Assembly: GCA_937895935.1 (NCBI GenBank)
Contig: CALBKX010000024.1
Span: forward strand, 76,515 to 140,514
Length of the DNA: 64,000 bases
From: an uncultured Clostridia bacterium
GTDB taxonomy: Bacteria; Bacillota; Clostridia; Christensenellales; UBA1242
Reading direction: 5' to 3'
The notes under the pieces were generated by a model. It worked only from the letters and a program-made list of their open reading frames with translations. It was not told the origin of the DNA and did not search any database. Shown here one piece after another: positions 16,759 through 25,528 of this stretch; position 1 is the first letter of the stretch; every line of letters begins with the position of its first letter. A program made the position numbers and the translations under genes.

Positions 16759-17641
16759 AAAAATCGGTCTAGCATTGAAAAAAACAAGAGAAGCTTGGGC
16801 AAGAAAATTTGATGCAATATTTAGCAAAGGTGAACTAAATGACGAGTTTTTTGAAAATTTAACTGATATTTTAGTTTCTAGCGATGTTGGTTTTGAAGCA
16901 AGTGAGCAGATTGTTGATGAACTTCGCATATATGCAAGAAAAAACAAAATTAGAAAAGCGAATGATGTTAAACAAGCATTAAAAGTTATAATTGCTGAAA
17001 TGCTTGAAAAATTAGAACGAAAACCATTTGAATATCCTGCCGTTCTTACGATAATAGGTGTAAATGGTGTAGGAAAAACAACCAGTATTGGGAAAATCAC
17101 AAAATATTTTAAAGACAATAAAAAAGATGTCACTTTAGTAGCAGGAGATACCTTCCGTGCTGCTGCTAGCGACCAATTAAGTGAATGGGCAAACAGAAAT
17201 AAAGTAAAAATCGTTAAACATACTGAGGGTGCAGATGCTGGTGCTGTTGTTTTTGATGGAATATCTTCTGCAAAAGCAAAAAAAACAGATGTTTTGATTA
17301 TTGATACTGCTGGACGTCTTCATACAAAAGTCAATTTAATGGAAGAACTCAAAAAAATTGATAAGATTATAACAAGAGAGTATCCTGAAGCCAATAGGTA
17401 TAACTTAATTGTTTTGGATGCAACAACAGGTCAAAATGCACTTTCCCAAATTGAACACTTTAATGAGTATATGCACATTGATGGCATAATTTTAACAAAA
17501 CTTGATGGTACTGCAAAGGGTGGTGTCGTAATTACAATTGCCAATAAGTTGAAATTGCCTGTAGTTTTTGTTGGAACTGGTGAAACAATTGATGATTTAG
17601 AAGAGTTTAACGCTAAAGAATTTGTTGAAAATTTATTTTAA
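16745..17641 (+). CDS. ftsY: Signal recognition particle receptor FtsY
   Basis: SRP GTPase at the membrane that receives ribosome-SRP complexes. The NG domain is complete: GVNGVGKTTSIGKI (G1), DTFRAAASDQL, DTAGRLHTK (G3), TKLDGTAKGG (G4) and GTGETIDDLEEF at the end. At 298 aa it is the short form without an acidic A domain; a lipid-binding amphipathic start (MGLFKKIGLALKK) is present. The start at 16745 has GGAG just upstream and overlaps the end of smc. It is the last gene of the plsX operon. Confidence 0.97.
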   Translation: MGLFKKIGLALKKTREAWARKFDAIFSKGELNDEFFENLTDILVSSDVGFEASEQIVDELRIYARKNKIRKANDVKQALKVIIAEMLEKLERKPFEYPAVLTIIGVNGVGKTTSIGKITKYFKDNKKDVTLVAGDTFRAAASDQLSEWANRNKVKIVKHTEGADAGAVVFDGISSAKAKKTDVLIIDTAGRLHTKVNLMEELKKIDKIITREYPEANRYNLIVLDATTGQNALSQIEHFNEYMHIDGIILTKLDGTAKGGVVITIANKLKLPVVFVGTGETIDDLEEFNAKEFVENLF

Positions 17642-17846
17642 AAAAACAAAACTTTCATTTTTATTTAAAATATTTGAACTTAGCGTAAGAATGTTTTGTT
17701 AATCACAAAAGTAATAAATTAGGTTTGGTTTCTACAAGAAAAACCTCGATTTTCTTTAACGCCTAGTACAATTTGATTTGTTCGTTTGTTGCCTTTTTAT
17801 TTTAAAGAAATCCAAATTATTGTACTTGCCGTTTTCTAAATAATTT

Positions 17847-17874
17847 AGATTGAAAAACTTTCGTTTTTCAATCT
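17847..17874. repeat. Perfect 12-bp inverted repeat (hairpin)
   Basis: AGATTGAAAAAC and GTTTTTCAATCT surround a TTTC loop. There is no T run directly after it, so it is not a standard terminator by itself. A classical terminator lies 18 bases downstream. Confidence 0.7.
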
Positions 17875-17891
17875 AACAAAAAAACTTTCCT

Positions 17892-17923
17892 AAAAAAGTA
17901 TTCTATTTTTGGAATACTTTTTT
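17892..17923 (+). terminator. Rho-independent terminator downstream of ftsY
   Basis: AAAAAAGTATTC pairs with GAATACTTTTTT around a short T-rich loop and is followed by GTC. The plsX-rnc-smc-ftsY message most likely ends here, some 250 bases past the ftsY stop. Confidence 0.8.
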
Positions 17924-18097
17924 GTCAATGCGGGACAACCCTTAAAAAGATATCAATTTATTAAATTTAATTCAAAAGTAGTTAAAGCAAAAGAAGTACA
18001 TTATGCATAAAATCGACAGAAAAGGAGATAATAACCTTGAAAAAGCATTGTTTTAAATAATATCGAATGTTAAAATGTTGCTTTAAAAGGAGAGATT

Positions 18098-18829
18098 ATG
18101 AAAAAATTTATTAAGACTTGCTGTTTACTAATGGTTGCATTGCTTAGTATAACTTTAGTTGCCTGTGGTGAACAAGTTTTGTGGCAAGCGGATTTTACAA
18201 AAGGAAATCAAAATGTCTTTGGCGTTTATGGAACACCTGAAGAAAACAAAGAAAAAGGTTATGTTAGATTATCGCCTGTAGCAAATGAAAATTATTCTTC
18301 TAGCACTTATTTTGGGAAAAATACTGAAAAGAATTTCCCTTGGGAAAAAGGTGGAATGACAGTATCTTTAACAGTGCAAGTAAATTCGGAAGAATTAAGT
18401 GCGGGAAAATACTCAGTTTGGTCACTAGCATTAAATGAAACAGATGGTAAATATATAACTGAATTACCAGTATTCTTTATGGGTGATGAAACAGGTGTTC
18501 ATTTCTTATATAAATTTACTGGCGTTGAAAACGACTATGATGCTCTTAAAAATGATGAAAAAACAGTTAAAATTGCAGACGGAAAATATACTGTAAATTA
18601 TTCATTTACAGTTAATGATAAGGACGAAGTAATTGTAAAAGTTACATTAAATAATGAAGCTAATACAGAAGTATTTAAATCGGAAAACAACAACATTACT
18701 GTAATTGACCATGAAGGTTATGAAGCAAATGCAATAATAAAACAAAGTAATATTGCAGGAATAAGATATTTATGGTTAGCAAGAACAAATGCTCCAGTTA
18801 ATGTATTTGGATTGAAAGTAGTTAAATAA
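18098..18829 (+). CDS. Secreted lipoprotein of unknown function
   Basis: A 243-aa protein with a clear lipoprotein signal: basic start, hydrophobic stretch and lipobox LVAC with the cysteine at residue 23. The mature part is about 220 residues, rich in beta strands and aromatic residues, and starts with a WQADFTKGNQ block. The strand pattern (FT, then LTVQV, then VSYSF-type strands, ending IRYLWLART and FGLKV) is reminiscent of a jelly-roll/LamG-like fold, which is a guess. A GGAGAG ribosome site precedes the ATG. It stands alone between two terminators, so it is expressed by itself. Confidence 0.8.
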   Translation: MKKFIKTCCLLMVALLSITLVACGEQVLWQADFTKGNQNVFGVYGTPEENKEKGYVRLSPVANENYSSSTYFGKNTEKNFPWEKGGMTVSLTVQVNSEELSAGKYSVWSLALNETDGKYITELPVFFMGDETGVHFLYKFTGVENDYDALKNDEKTVKIADGKYTVNYSFTVNDKDEVIVKVTLNNEANTEVFKSENNNITVIDHEGYEANAIIKQSNIAGIRYLWLARTNAPVNVFGLKVVK

Positions 18830-18879
18830 ATTATTTGATTATTATTAAAATACTAAATTAAGCATATAAAATATTAATT

Positions 18880-18939
18880 TTAAAAACACCAGTATTAAAG
18901 TGACCTATTTTAGCGGTTATTATTTCTGGTGTTTTTTCA
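18880..18939 (+). terminator. Rho-independent terminator
   Basis: AAAAACACCAG (18882-18892) pairs with CTGGTGTTTTT (18926-18936) with an inner loop of 33 bases and a T run. It closes the lipoprotein transcript. Confidence 0.8.
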
Positions 18940-19035
18940 TTTTTATTTACTAATGTATATTAGCAAAAAATTACTATTTGAGAGCAATTATATGTTCAAT
19001 TTAATTATTTATTTCGACTAATTTTAAATAAATGC

Positions 19036-19064
19036 TAGACAATAAATTATATTTGTGATAGACT
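19036..19064 (+). promoter_or_regulatory. Candidate rpsO promoter
   Basis: TAGACA (19036-19041), a 17-base spacer and TAGACT (19059-19064). Both boxes are imperfect but the spacing is ideal, and the leader to the rpsO start is about 80 bases with a TAGGAGGT ribosome site. Confidence 0.4.
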
Positions 19065-19146
19065 AAAAAAGTCTTTTAACAAAGTTAATCGAATCCTCAA
19101 CGTTTTGCTTTGTTTTTAGCATAATTTCCATAGGAGGTAAAATTAA

Positions 19147-19407
19147 ATGGATAAAGCAAGAAAGCAAGAAATTATCAATCAGTTTAAACAATCTGAAAAT
19201 GATACTGGGTCTGCACAAGTTCAAGTTGCTCTTTTAACTGAAAGAATTAAAGAACTTACTGAACACTTGAAAAACAATCATAATGATAACCATTCAAGAC
19301 GTGGACTTTCAATGCTTATAGGTCAACGTAAATCTTTCTTAAAATATTTAGAAGAAAGAGATATTGAGGCTTATCGTCAATTAAAAAAAGATTTACAAAT
19401 CAGATAA
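19147..19407 (+). CDS. rpsO: 30S ribosomal protein S15
   Basis: An 86-aa primary 16S rRNA-binding protein. The diagnostic blocks [30 protein letters not shown] and the [11 protein letters not shown] helix are complete. The length is a few residues under the usual 88-89 because of a compact C terminus. A TAGGAGGT site lies 7 bases before the ATG. As in most Firmicutes it is directly upstream of pnp, with a hairpin between the two. Confidence 0.98.
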   Translation: MDKARKQEIINQFKQSENDTGSAQVQVALLTERIKELTEHLKNNHNDNHSRRGLSMLIGQRKSFLKYLEERDIEAYRQLKKDLQIR

Positions 19408-19411
19408 TTTT

Positions 19412-19456
19412 TTTCGGGGAATATGGGCTGCTTTTGTCCGTTTCCTCGTTTTTTTA
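19412..19456 (+). terminator. Hairpin terminator or attenuator between rpsO and pnp
   Basis: CGGGGAA pairs with TTTCCTCG (one G-U pair) and the helix continues with GGGC/GTCC around a T-rich loop; T runs lie on both sides. This is the most GC-rich stretch in the region. It may end the rpsO message with partial read-through into pnp, or be a cleavage site. Confidence 0.7.
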
Positions 19457-19517
19457 GAAATGTTTTTAACATTTATTTTATACAATGTTTGTCAAGCTAT
19501 ATTTTTTAAGGAGAGTT

Positions 19518-21608
19518 ATGGAAAATTTAGGTAAAATTTTTAAAACACAAGTAGGTGGGAAAGAAGTTATTGTTGAAACCGGTAAATATTGTGAACAAGC
19601 AAACGGTTCTTGTATCGTTAGATGTGGAGAAACGGTTGTGATGGTTAATGTAACTATGTCAAAAACCCCAAGAGATGGTATTGATTTTTTCCCTCTAAGC
19701 GTTGATTTTGAAGAAAAAATGTATTCAGTTGGTAAAATCCCAGGTGGATATAAACGTAGAGAAGGTAGGTCAAGTGATAAAGCTATTTTAACTTCAAGGT
19801 TAATAGATCGTCCACTTCGCCCTTTATTCCCAAAAGGATTTTTTAATGATGTAACAGTTGTGGCAACAGCTCTGTCTGTTGATCCAGATGTAGCTATTGA
19901 ACCTTTAGCTATGCTTGGTTCATCAATTGCTTTAAGTATATCAGATATTCCTTTCCAAGGACCTACTGGCTCTGTTCAAGTTGCATATGTTGAAGGAAAA
20001 TATATTTGCAATCCAACTGAGCAAGAACGTGAAAAAAGTTTAATGCACTTAACAGTTAGTGGTACAAATGAAGCTATTTTAATGGTTGAAGCTGGAGCAA
20101 ATGAAGTGTCAGAATCAGAAATGCTTGATGCTATAATGTTTGCTCATGAAGAAATTAAAAAACAAGTTGCATTCATTTTGGATATTAAAAAAGAAATAGG
20201 CAAACCTTTAGCAAATGTCCAAGTTTACCATATTTCAGAAGATATTGATAAAGCTGTAAGAGAATATGCTAGTGATATGTTAAAAGATGCTCTTTCTCAT
20301 TTTGATAGACAAGAACGTAGTGAAGCACAAGAAAGAGTAGACGCAGATGTAAAAGCACATTTTGCTGATATATTCCCTGATTCAGAACGTCAAATTGGTG
20401 ATGTTTTATATAAAATGACCAAAGAAATAGTTAGAAAACGTATTATAGAAGAAGGTGTTCGTCCTGATGGAAGAAAACTTACTGAAATACGTCCAATTTG
20501 GTGTGAACATGGTATTCTTCCAAGGGTTCATGGGACAGGTGTATTTACTCGTGGACAAACTCAAGTTTTAACTACTTGTACTTTGGGAACAGTTGGTGAC
20601 GCACAAAGTATTGAAGTGTTAGATGAAGAAGAAGAACAAAAACGTTATATTCATCATTATAATATGCCAGGATATGCAACTGGTGAAGCAAAACCTTTAA
20701 AAGCACCAGGTAGAAGAGAAATAGGTCATGGAGCCCTTGCAGAACGTGCTTTAGTACCAGTTATTCCTTCTGAAGACGAATTCCCATATGTTATACGTTT
20801 GGTCAGCGAAGTTATATCATCAAATGGTTCATCTTCAATGGCTTCAACTTGTGGCTCAACACTTGCTTTGATGGACGCAGGTGTGCCAATTAAAGCACCA
20901 GTAGCAGGAATTGCAATGGGTTTAATTAAAGATGAAAATACAGGAAAAGTTGCTGTTATGAGCGATATCCAAGGTCTTGAAGATTTCCTTGGTGATATGG
21001 ACTTTAAAGTAACAGGAACTTCAAAGGGTATTACTGCAATTCAAATGGATATAAAAATTAAAGGTATCGACAAAGCAATTTTAACAACTGCTTTAAACCA
21101 AGCTAAAGACGGCAGAATGTTTATAATGGACAAAATGCTTGCTTGTATTCCAAAACCAAATAGTGATCTTTCTAAATATGCTCCAAAAATTATTACATTC
21201 AATATTGACCCAGAAAAAATTGGAGATGTTGTAGGAAAAAGCGGTAAAACAATCAACAAAATTATAGACGAAACAGGTGTCAAAATTGATATAGAAGATG
21301 ATGGTAGAGTATACATTTCTACTCAAAATAGTGAAATGGCTCAAAAAGCTAAAGAAATTATTTTAAATATTGTTACAGACATTGAAGTAGGAAAACAATA
21401 TAAAGGTAAAGTAGTAAGAATTATGTCATTTGGTGCATTTGTTGACTTAGGTGGCGGTAAAGAGGGTATGATTCATATCTCTAAACTTTCTGACAGACGC
21501 GTTGAAAAAGTGGAAGATGTACTAAATTTAGGCGATGATGTCATTATAGAATGTATAAAAGTAGATGATAAAAATCGTTATGACTTTAAATTAATATCAA
21601 AATGTTAA
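19518..21608 (+). CDS. pnp: Polyribonucleotide nucleotidyltransferase (PNPase)
   Basis: Phosphorolytic 3'-5' exoribonuclease. The start is the ATG at 19518, with AAGGAG upstream; a frame from 19485 would add eleven unsupported residues. Two RNase PH domains are present (first with SRLIDRPLRPLFPKGF, second with EVLDEEEEQKRYIHHYN and GRREIGHGALAERAL). A KH domain (VVGKSGKTINKIIDETG, about 565-620) and an S1 domain (GKVVRIMSFGAFVDLGGGKEG) that ends the protein follow. At 696 aa it is a standard length. It is co-located with rpsO as usual. Confidence 0.97.
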   Translation: MENLGKIFKTQVGGKEVIVETGKYCEQANGSCIVRCGETVVMVNVTMSKTPRDGIDFFPLSVDFEEKMYSVGKIPGGYKRREGRSSDKAILTSRLIDRPLRPLFPKGFFNDVTVVATALSVDPDVAIEPLAMLGSSIALSISDIPFQGPTGSVQVAYVEGKYICNPTEQEREKSLMHLTVSGTNEAILMVEAGANEVSESEMLDAIMFAHEEIKKQVAFILDIKKEIGKPLANVQVYHISEDIDKAVREYASDMLKDALSHFDRQERSEAQERVDADVKAHFADIFPDSERQIGDVLYKMTKEIVRKRIIEEGVRPDGRKLTEIRPIWCEHGILPRVHGTGVFTRGQTQVLTTCTLGTVGDAQSIEVLDEEEEQKRYIHHYNMPGYATGEAKPLKAPGRREIGHGALAERALVPVIPSEDEFPYVIRLVSEVISSNGSSSMASTCGSTLALMDAGVPIKAPVAGIAMGLIKDENTGKVAVMSDIQGLEDFLGDMDFKVTGTSKGITAIQMDIKIKGIDKAILTTALNQAKDGRMFIMDKMLACIPKPNSDLSKYAPKIITFNIDPEKIGDVVGKSGKTINKIIDETGVKIDIEDDGRVYISTQNSEMAQKAKEIILNIVTDIEVGKQYKGKVVRIMSFGAFVDLGGGKEGMIHISKLSDRRVEKVEDVLNLGDDVIIECIKVDDKNRYDFKLISKC

Positions 21609-21637
21609 TTTAAAACATTTATTAAAAATATTATTTA

Positions 21638-21677
21638 AAAATAAGGCAAAATAAAAAGTTATGCCTTATTTTTTTAT
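21638..21677 (+). terminator. Rho-independent terminator after pnp
   Basis: AAAATAAGGCA pairs with TGCCTTATTTT and is followed by a T run. Confidence 0.85.
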
Positions 21678-21813
21678 TTTTAATAGTATAATCAAAAAAA
21701 AGTATTTTGTTTTATTTTTGAACACAATTTGTATTTATATGTTAATAATTTATAATTAGTTTTTTAGCAAACTTTAGAGTCAATTAATGTTTTGTTTTTA
21801 AAGAACCATTTTG

Positions 21814-21842
21814 TAATATAATTCAAAAATCTTTCATAATTT
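21814..21842 (+). promoter_or_regulatory. Candidate sigma-E-type promoter
   Basis: TAATATA (21814-21820), a 14-base spacer and CATAATTT (21835-21842). These compare well with the sporulation sigma-E consensus (KMATATT, about 14, CATACANT). The gene starts 6 bases after the -10 box. Confidence 0.45.
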
Positions 21843-21847
21843 ATTTT

Positions 21848-22561
21848 ATGAGAAAAATATCACATAATTTTTTTAGAAAATATATAGCCAATATAGTTAT
21901 AGCTTTGGCTATTTTTTGTGTTGGGATTTTGACTTATCAAGGAGGAATCGTAGGAGCATTTAGCAGTAATGATTCACAAATCATTTATGCTGGAAATAGT
22001 AAAAATAATACTATTTCATTAATGTTCAATGTATATATGGGGAATGAGTATGTTGAAAGCATACTTGAAACCTTAAAAAAAAATAATGTAACTGCAACAT
22101 TTTTTGTTGGAGGAATTTGGGTAGAAAAAAACCAAGATTGTTTTATGAAAATATACAAAAGTGGCAATGAAATAGCTTCTCATGGATATTGGCATAAAGA
22201 TCACAGTAAAATAAGTGACGAGGCACAGATTAATGAAATTCAATTGACTGATAATTTAATTACATCTTTAACAGGAATTAAAATGACATTGTTTGCCCCA
22301 CCTAGCGGAGCATTTAACAAACATACATCTTACATAGCAAAAAATTTAGGATACAAAACTATAATGTGGAGTAAAGACACTATTGACTGGCGTGACCAAG
22401 ATGAAAACTTAATTTTCTCGCGTGCCACAAAAAATTGTGAAAGTGGTGATTTAATATTAATGCACCCAACTAAAGCAACAGCACAGGCTTTGGATAAAGT
22501 TATAAAATTTTATAAAGAAAAAGGTTTAAATGTTGACACAGTTAGCAAAAATATATTGTAA
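21848..22561 (+). CDS. Polysaccharide deacetylase family protein, divergent active site (sporulation PdaB/YlxY-like)
   Basis: A 237-aa NodB-fold protein with an N-terminal membrane anchor (about 13-33). The zinc-site histidines remain in IASHGYWHKDHS, and FFVGGIWV, FAPPSGAFN and the late LILMHP block match the family. The first motif, TFDDG in active enzymes, is MFNVYMGNEY here, so the catalytic aspartate is replaced by asparagine. A similar 'NVYWG' form is known to me from sporulation-associated homologues such as YlxY. It has no Shine-Dalgarno, and a candidate sigma-E promoter lies just before it. It probably acts on the spore or cell wall, possibly without deacetylase activity. Confidence 0.82.
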   Translation: MRKISHNFFRKYIANIVIALAIFCVGILTYQGGIVGAFSSNDSQIIYAGNSKNNTISLMFNVYMGNEYVESILETLKKNNVTATFFVGGIWVEKNQDCFMKIYKSGNEIASHGYWHKDHSKISDEAQINEIQLTDNLITSLTGIKMTLFAPPSGAFNKHTSYIAKNLGYKTIMWSKDTIDWRDQDENLIFSRATKNCESGDLILMHPTKATAQALDKVIKFYKEKGLNVDTVSKNIL

Positions 22562-22661
22562 TTCTGTCATTATTTTTAAACTTAACTCATTTTTATTGTT
22601 GCAGTGATTGTAAAATAATGATATACTTAAATTGAAGTAAATAAATATATTAAGGAATCAT

Positions 22662-25505
22662 ATGTCAATATATAAATTTGAGGAACAAAAACCAAAACAA
22701 AAAAAAGCCGATTATCAAAAAATAGTTGGCTATATTTTAGTTGCATCATCAATAATTTGTTTGTTTTGTTTAATTACTCACTTCGTTCCTTTTATTAAAA
22801 GCTTTTTACTGGGTGTTGCCGGTCTTTTTTGCTATCCTTTTTTCATAACTTTAATGGCAGTTGGTTTTGCTCTTGTAGGACATAAAAAGTATGTAATGCC
22901 AAAAAAATATGGAATCTATTTATCCCTTTCTATTTTATTTGTTTTAAGTATTTTACAACTGTTGTTAGTTAAAAATAATGGTTTGAATTTTTGGCAGTAT
23001 CTAGGTGTATCTTATACTCAAAAGATGACCGCTGGGGGAATAATTTTAGGTTTAGTTACTGCTCCATTTCTATACATTTTAAATAGATTAGGTGCGTATA
23101 TCGTTTTTGTTGCTTTATCTTTAGTTTTTATTGCATTAACAGTGGATTACATTTATTATTTAAGTAAAAATGAAAACATTAAAAAAGCGATTAAATTGGC
23201 ACAAGTTGAAAATAAACAAGAACCCGCCATTTCTAAAATATCTGTTAAGGAATTGGAAAATAATTTAAAGAAAAACAAGACTGAATTGTTAGAAGATAAT
23301 AAAGCAAAAAATTCTGATATAGAAAAAGTTAAATTGACCTTAGATGCAAAACAGGAAAATGAAACTCAAGAGGAAAAAGCAAAAAGGAAACTTGGTCTTT
23401 TAGCTTCTTCAAAACAAGATGAAATTGATAATAGTAGATACTTCAAAACTGAACAAGAACAGCCTCAAGTTAAAAAAATAGAAAATACACGTGAATACAT
23501 TTTATCACGTGATAATAAAATTGAACTTAGTGATTATAGTGCAAAACAATTAAGCAAAATCCAATCAAATTTTCTTAATTTAAAAAATAAAATACCTTCA
23601 AATAATCAATCTACAATCTTAAACAATAATAATTCAATAAAACAAGATTATGTAAAAAACGTTATGCCTAGTAAAGTTATCCATGATGACCTTGGGCTTA
23701 CAGTTTCCCCTACTACACCAAGTGGAAATTTAAAAAGCACAATGGGGAATTTTGAGATTAATGAAAAACCTTTAAATAGTGAAAATGTTTTTGAAAAACC
23801 AAAAGTTAACATTGTTGAAAACCAAGATTTTAATGATTTTTCAGACAAACAAGTTGAGCAATCCAAACAACAAACTTTTGAAGACAAACAGGAAAATACT
23901 CTTGATGTTGAAAACTTTACAAATAATATATTAGCTTCTTTAAATAAATCTACAACTTCTTCTTATGTGTCAGGAAAAACTGCTTTCAGTAATGATGTTA
24001 CTGAAATTGTTGAACCTATAAAACCTAAAGAAACAATAAATTATGTAAAACCTCCAATTGAATTATTAACAACGGAAAGTATGGACTTATCATTGGTTAG
24101 CCAAGATGTTGTTATGAAAAGGGAAGAGCTTGAAATAGCACTTGATACGTTTGGCATACCAGCAAAAGTTATTGGCGTAGTTATCGGTCCTGCCGTTACT
24201 AGGTATGAATTGGAAATGCCAGCGGGTGTTAGTATCAAAAGATTACTTGCATTACAAGAGGATATTGCATACAACTTATCATCAAATGGCGATATTAGAA
24301 TAGAAGCACCAATACCTGGTCGAAGAGCAGTAGGTATAGAAGTTCCAAATGAAAGAATTGCAACTGTTGGTTTAAGAGATATAATTATGTCGCCTGAATT
24401 TATGGAGACAAAATCTAACTTATCAATAGCTTTAGGTAAAGATATCTCTGGAGCAGTAAAAACATTTAGCCTTATAAAAATACCACATTTGCTAGTTGCT
24501 GGTACTACAGGGTCTGGTAAATCTGTTTGTATTAATGCTATCATTTTAAGTTTAATTTATAGATATTCTCCAGATGAAGTAAAATTTATTTTAATTGACC
24601 CAAAACGTGTCGAATTTTCTATGTATAATAATCTACCTCATCTATTGATGCCCAATGTCATTACAGATAGTGAAAAAGCTTTAAACGCTTTATCTTGGTG
24701 TGTTGATGAGATGGAAAGACGTTTCATTGTTTTTGCAAACGCAAGAGTTAAAAATTTAGAAGAGTACAACACAAGTGAAGAAGTTTTAGAGGGTCGCGCT
24801 GAAAAACTTCCTTATATAATTTTTATAATTGACGAACTAGCGGACTTATTAATGACAGCAAAAAAAGAAGCAGAAGATTATATTTGTAGAATTTTACAAA
24901 AAGCAAGAGCAGCAGGAATTCATATGATACTTGCAACTCAAAGACCTTCTGTTGATATTGTAACAGGTAAAATAAAAGCAAATTTAAGTGCTCGTATTTG
25001 TTTCCAATTAATGACATTTGCTGATTCAAAAACAGTTTTAGACCAAGCAGGTGCAGACAAATTACTTGGTAAAGGTGATATGCTATTTTTGTCAAGCGAT
25101 ACGGGTGTTCCAAAACGTATACAAGGCTGTTTTGTCACAACTAAAGAAATTGATGATGTAGTTACATTTGTTAAAGAAAATAATGGTGACTATGAATTTG
25201 ATTTAAAAACTGAACAATCAATTTTAAACCCAGCGAAAAAAAGTGTTGTTTCTCAAGTAGATGGTGACAGAGCTTCAAGTGATGGATATGACGCATTAAT
25301 GCCACAAGTATTAAAATCGGTTATTGAAAACGGACATGCTTCAATATCAATGATTCAAAGAAAATTTCTTGTCGGTTTCCCTAGAGCCGCTAGAATAATT
25401 GACCAAATGGAAGAAGCTGGGTATATTTCTCCTTCCGATGGAAGTAAGTCAAGAAGTGTTTATATAACAATGGAAGAATATGAAAAATTATATGGAGAAG
25501 GATAA
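22662..25505 (+). CDS. DNA translocase FtsK/SpoIIIE
   Basis: A 947-aa double-stranded-DNA pump that moves chromosomes through closing septa, including into the forespore. Four N-terminal membrane helices (about 22-160), a long polar linker (about 175-470), and the motor with Walker A GTTGSGKSVCINA (about 618-630) and Walker B IIFIIDELADLLM. The C-terminal gamma domain that reads polarity sequences is present (SMIQRKFLVGFPRAARIIDQME). The linker is rich in Asn, Lys and Gln, as in relatives. Sequence alone cannot decide between the division (FtsK) and sporulation (SpoIIIE) roles. Confidence 0.95.
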   Translation: MSIYKFEEQKPKQKKADYQKIVGYILVASSIICLFCLITHFVPFIKSFLLGVAGLFCYPFFITLMAVGFALVGHKKYVMPKKYGIYLSLSILFVLSILQLLLVKNNGLNFWQYLGVSYTQKMTAGGIILGLVTAPFLYILNRLGAYIVFVALSLVFIALTVDYIYYLSKNENIKKAIKLAQVENKQEPAISKISVKELENNLKKNKTELLEDNKAKNSDIEKVKLTLDAKQENETQEEKAKRKLGLLASSKQDEIDNSRYFKTEQEQPQVKKIENTREYILSRDNKIELSDYSAKQLSKIQSNFLNLKNKIPSNNQSTILNNNNSIKQDYVKNVMPSKVIHDDLGLTVSPTTPSGNLKSTMGNFEINEKPLNSENVFEKPKVNIVENQDFNDFSDKQVEQSKQQTFEDKQENTLDVENFTNNILASLNKSTTSSYVSGKTAFSNDVTEIVEPIKPKETINYVKPPIELLTTESMDLSLVSQDVVMKREELEIALDTFGIPAKVIGVVIGPAVTRYELEMPAGVSIKRLLALQEDIAYNLSSNGDIRIEAPIPGRRAVGIEVPNERIATVGLRDIIMSPEFMETKSNLSIALGKDISGAVKTFSLIKIPHLLVAGTTGSGKSVCINAIILSLIYRYSPDEVKFILIDPKRVEFSMYNNLPHLLMPNVITDSEKALNALSWCVDEMERRFIVFANARVKNLEEYNTSEEVLEGRAEKLPYIIFIIDELADLLMTAKKEAEDYICRILQKARAAGIHMILATQRPSVDIVTGKIKANLSARICFQLMTFADSKTVLDQAGADKLLGKGDMLFLSSDTGVPKRIQGCFVTTKEIDDVVTFVKENNGDYEFDLKTEQSILNPAKKSVVSQVDGDRASSDGYDALMPQVLKSVIENGHASISMIQRKFLVGFPRAARIIDQMEEAGYISPSDGSKSRSVYITMEEYEKLYGEG

Positions 25506-25528
25506 TTAAAAAATACTAACGAGGAAAT

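Larger units (their letters stand above)
17642..18097 (+). other. Structured 456-bp intergenic region after ftsY
   Basis: No protein gene of normal size. Visible elements: an 8-bp pairing (AGTACAAT near 17764 with ATTGTACT near 17818) that would close a loop of about 45 bases; a perfect 12-bp hairpin with a TTTC tetraloop at 17847-17874; a terminator at 17892-17923; and a seven-codon frame starting TTG at 18037 behind a strong AAAGGAG site. The lipoprotein gene follows. The left half could encode a small RNA, but nothing identifies it. Confidence 0.4.

Noticed and set aside
24041..24544. Minus-strand frame of 167 aa
   Set aside because: It lies within ftsK/spoIIIE, whose motor domain is conserved in the other strand, and it has no promoter, ribosome site or recognisable motif.
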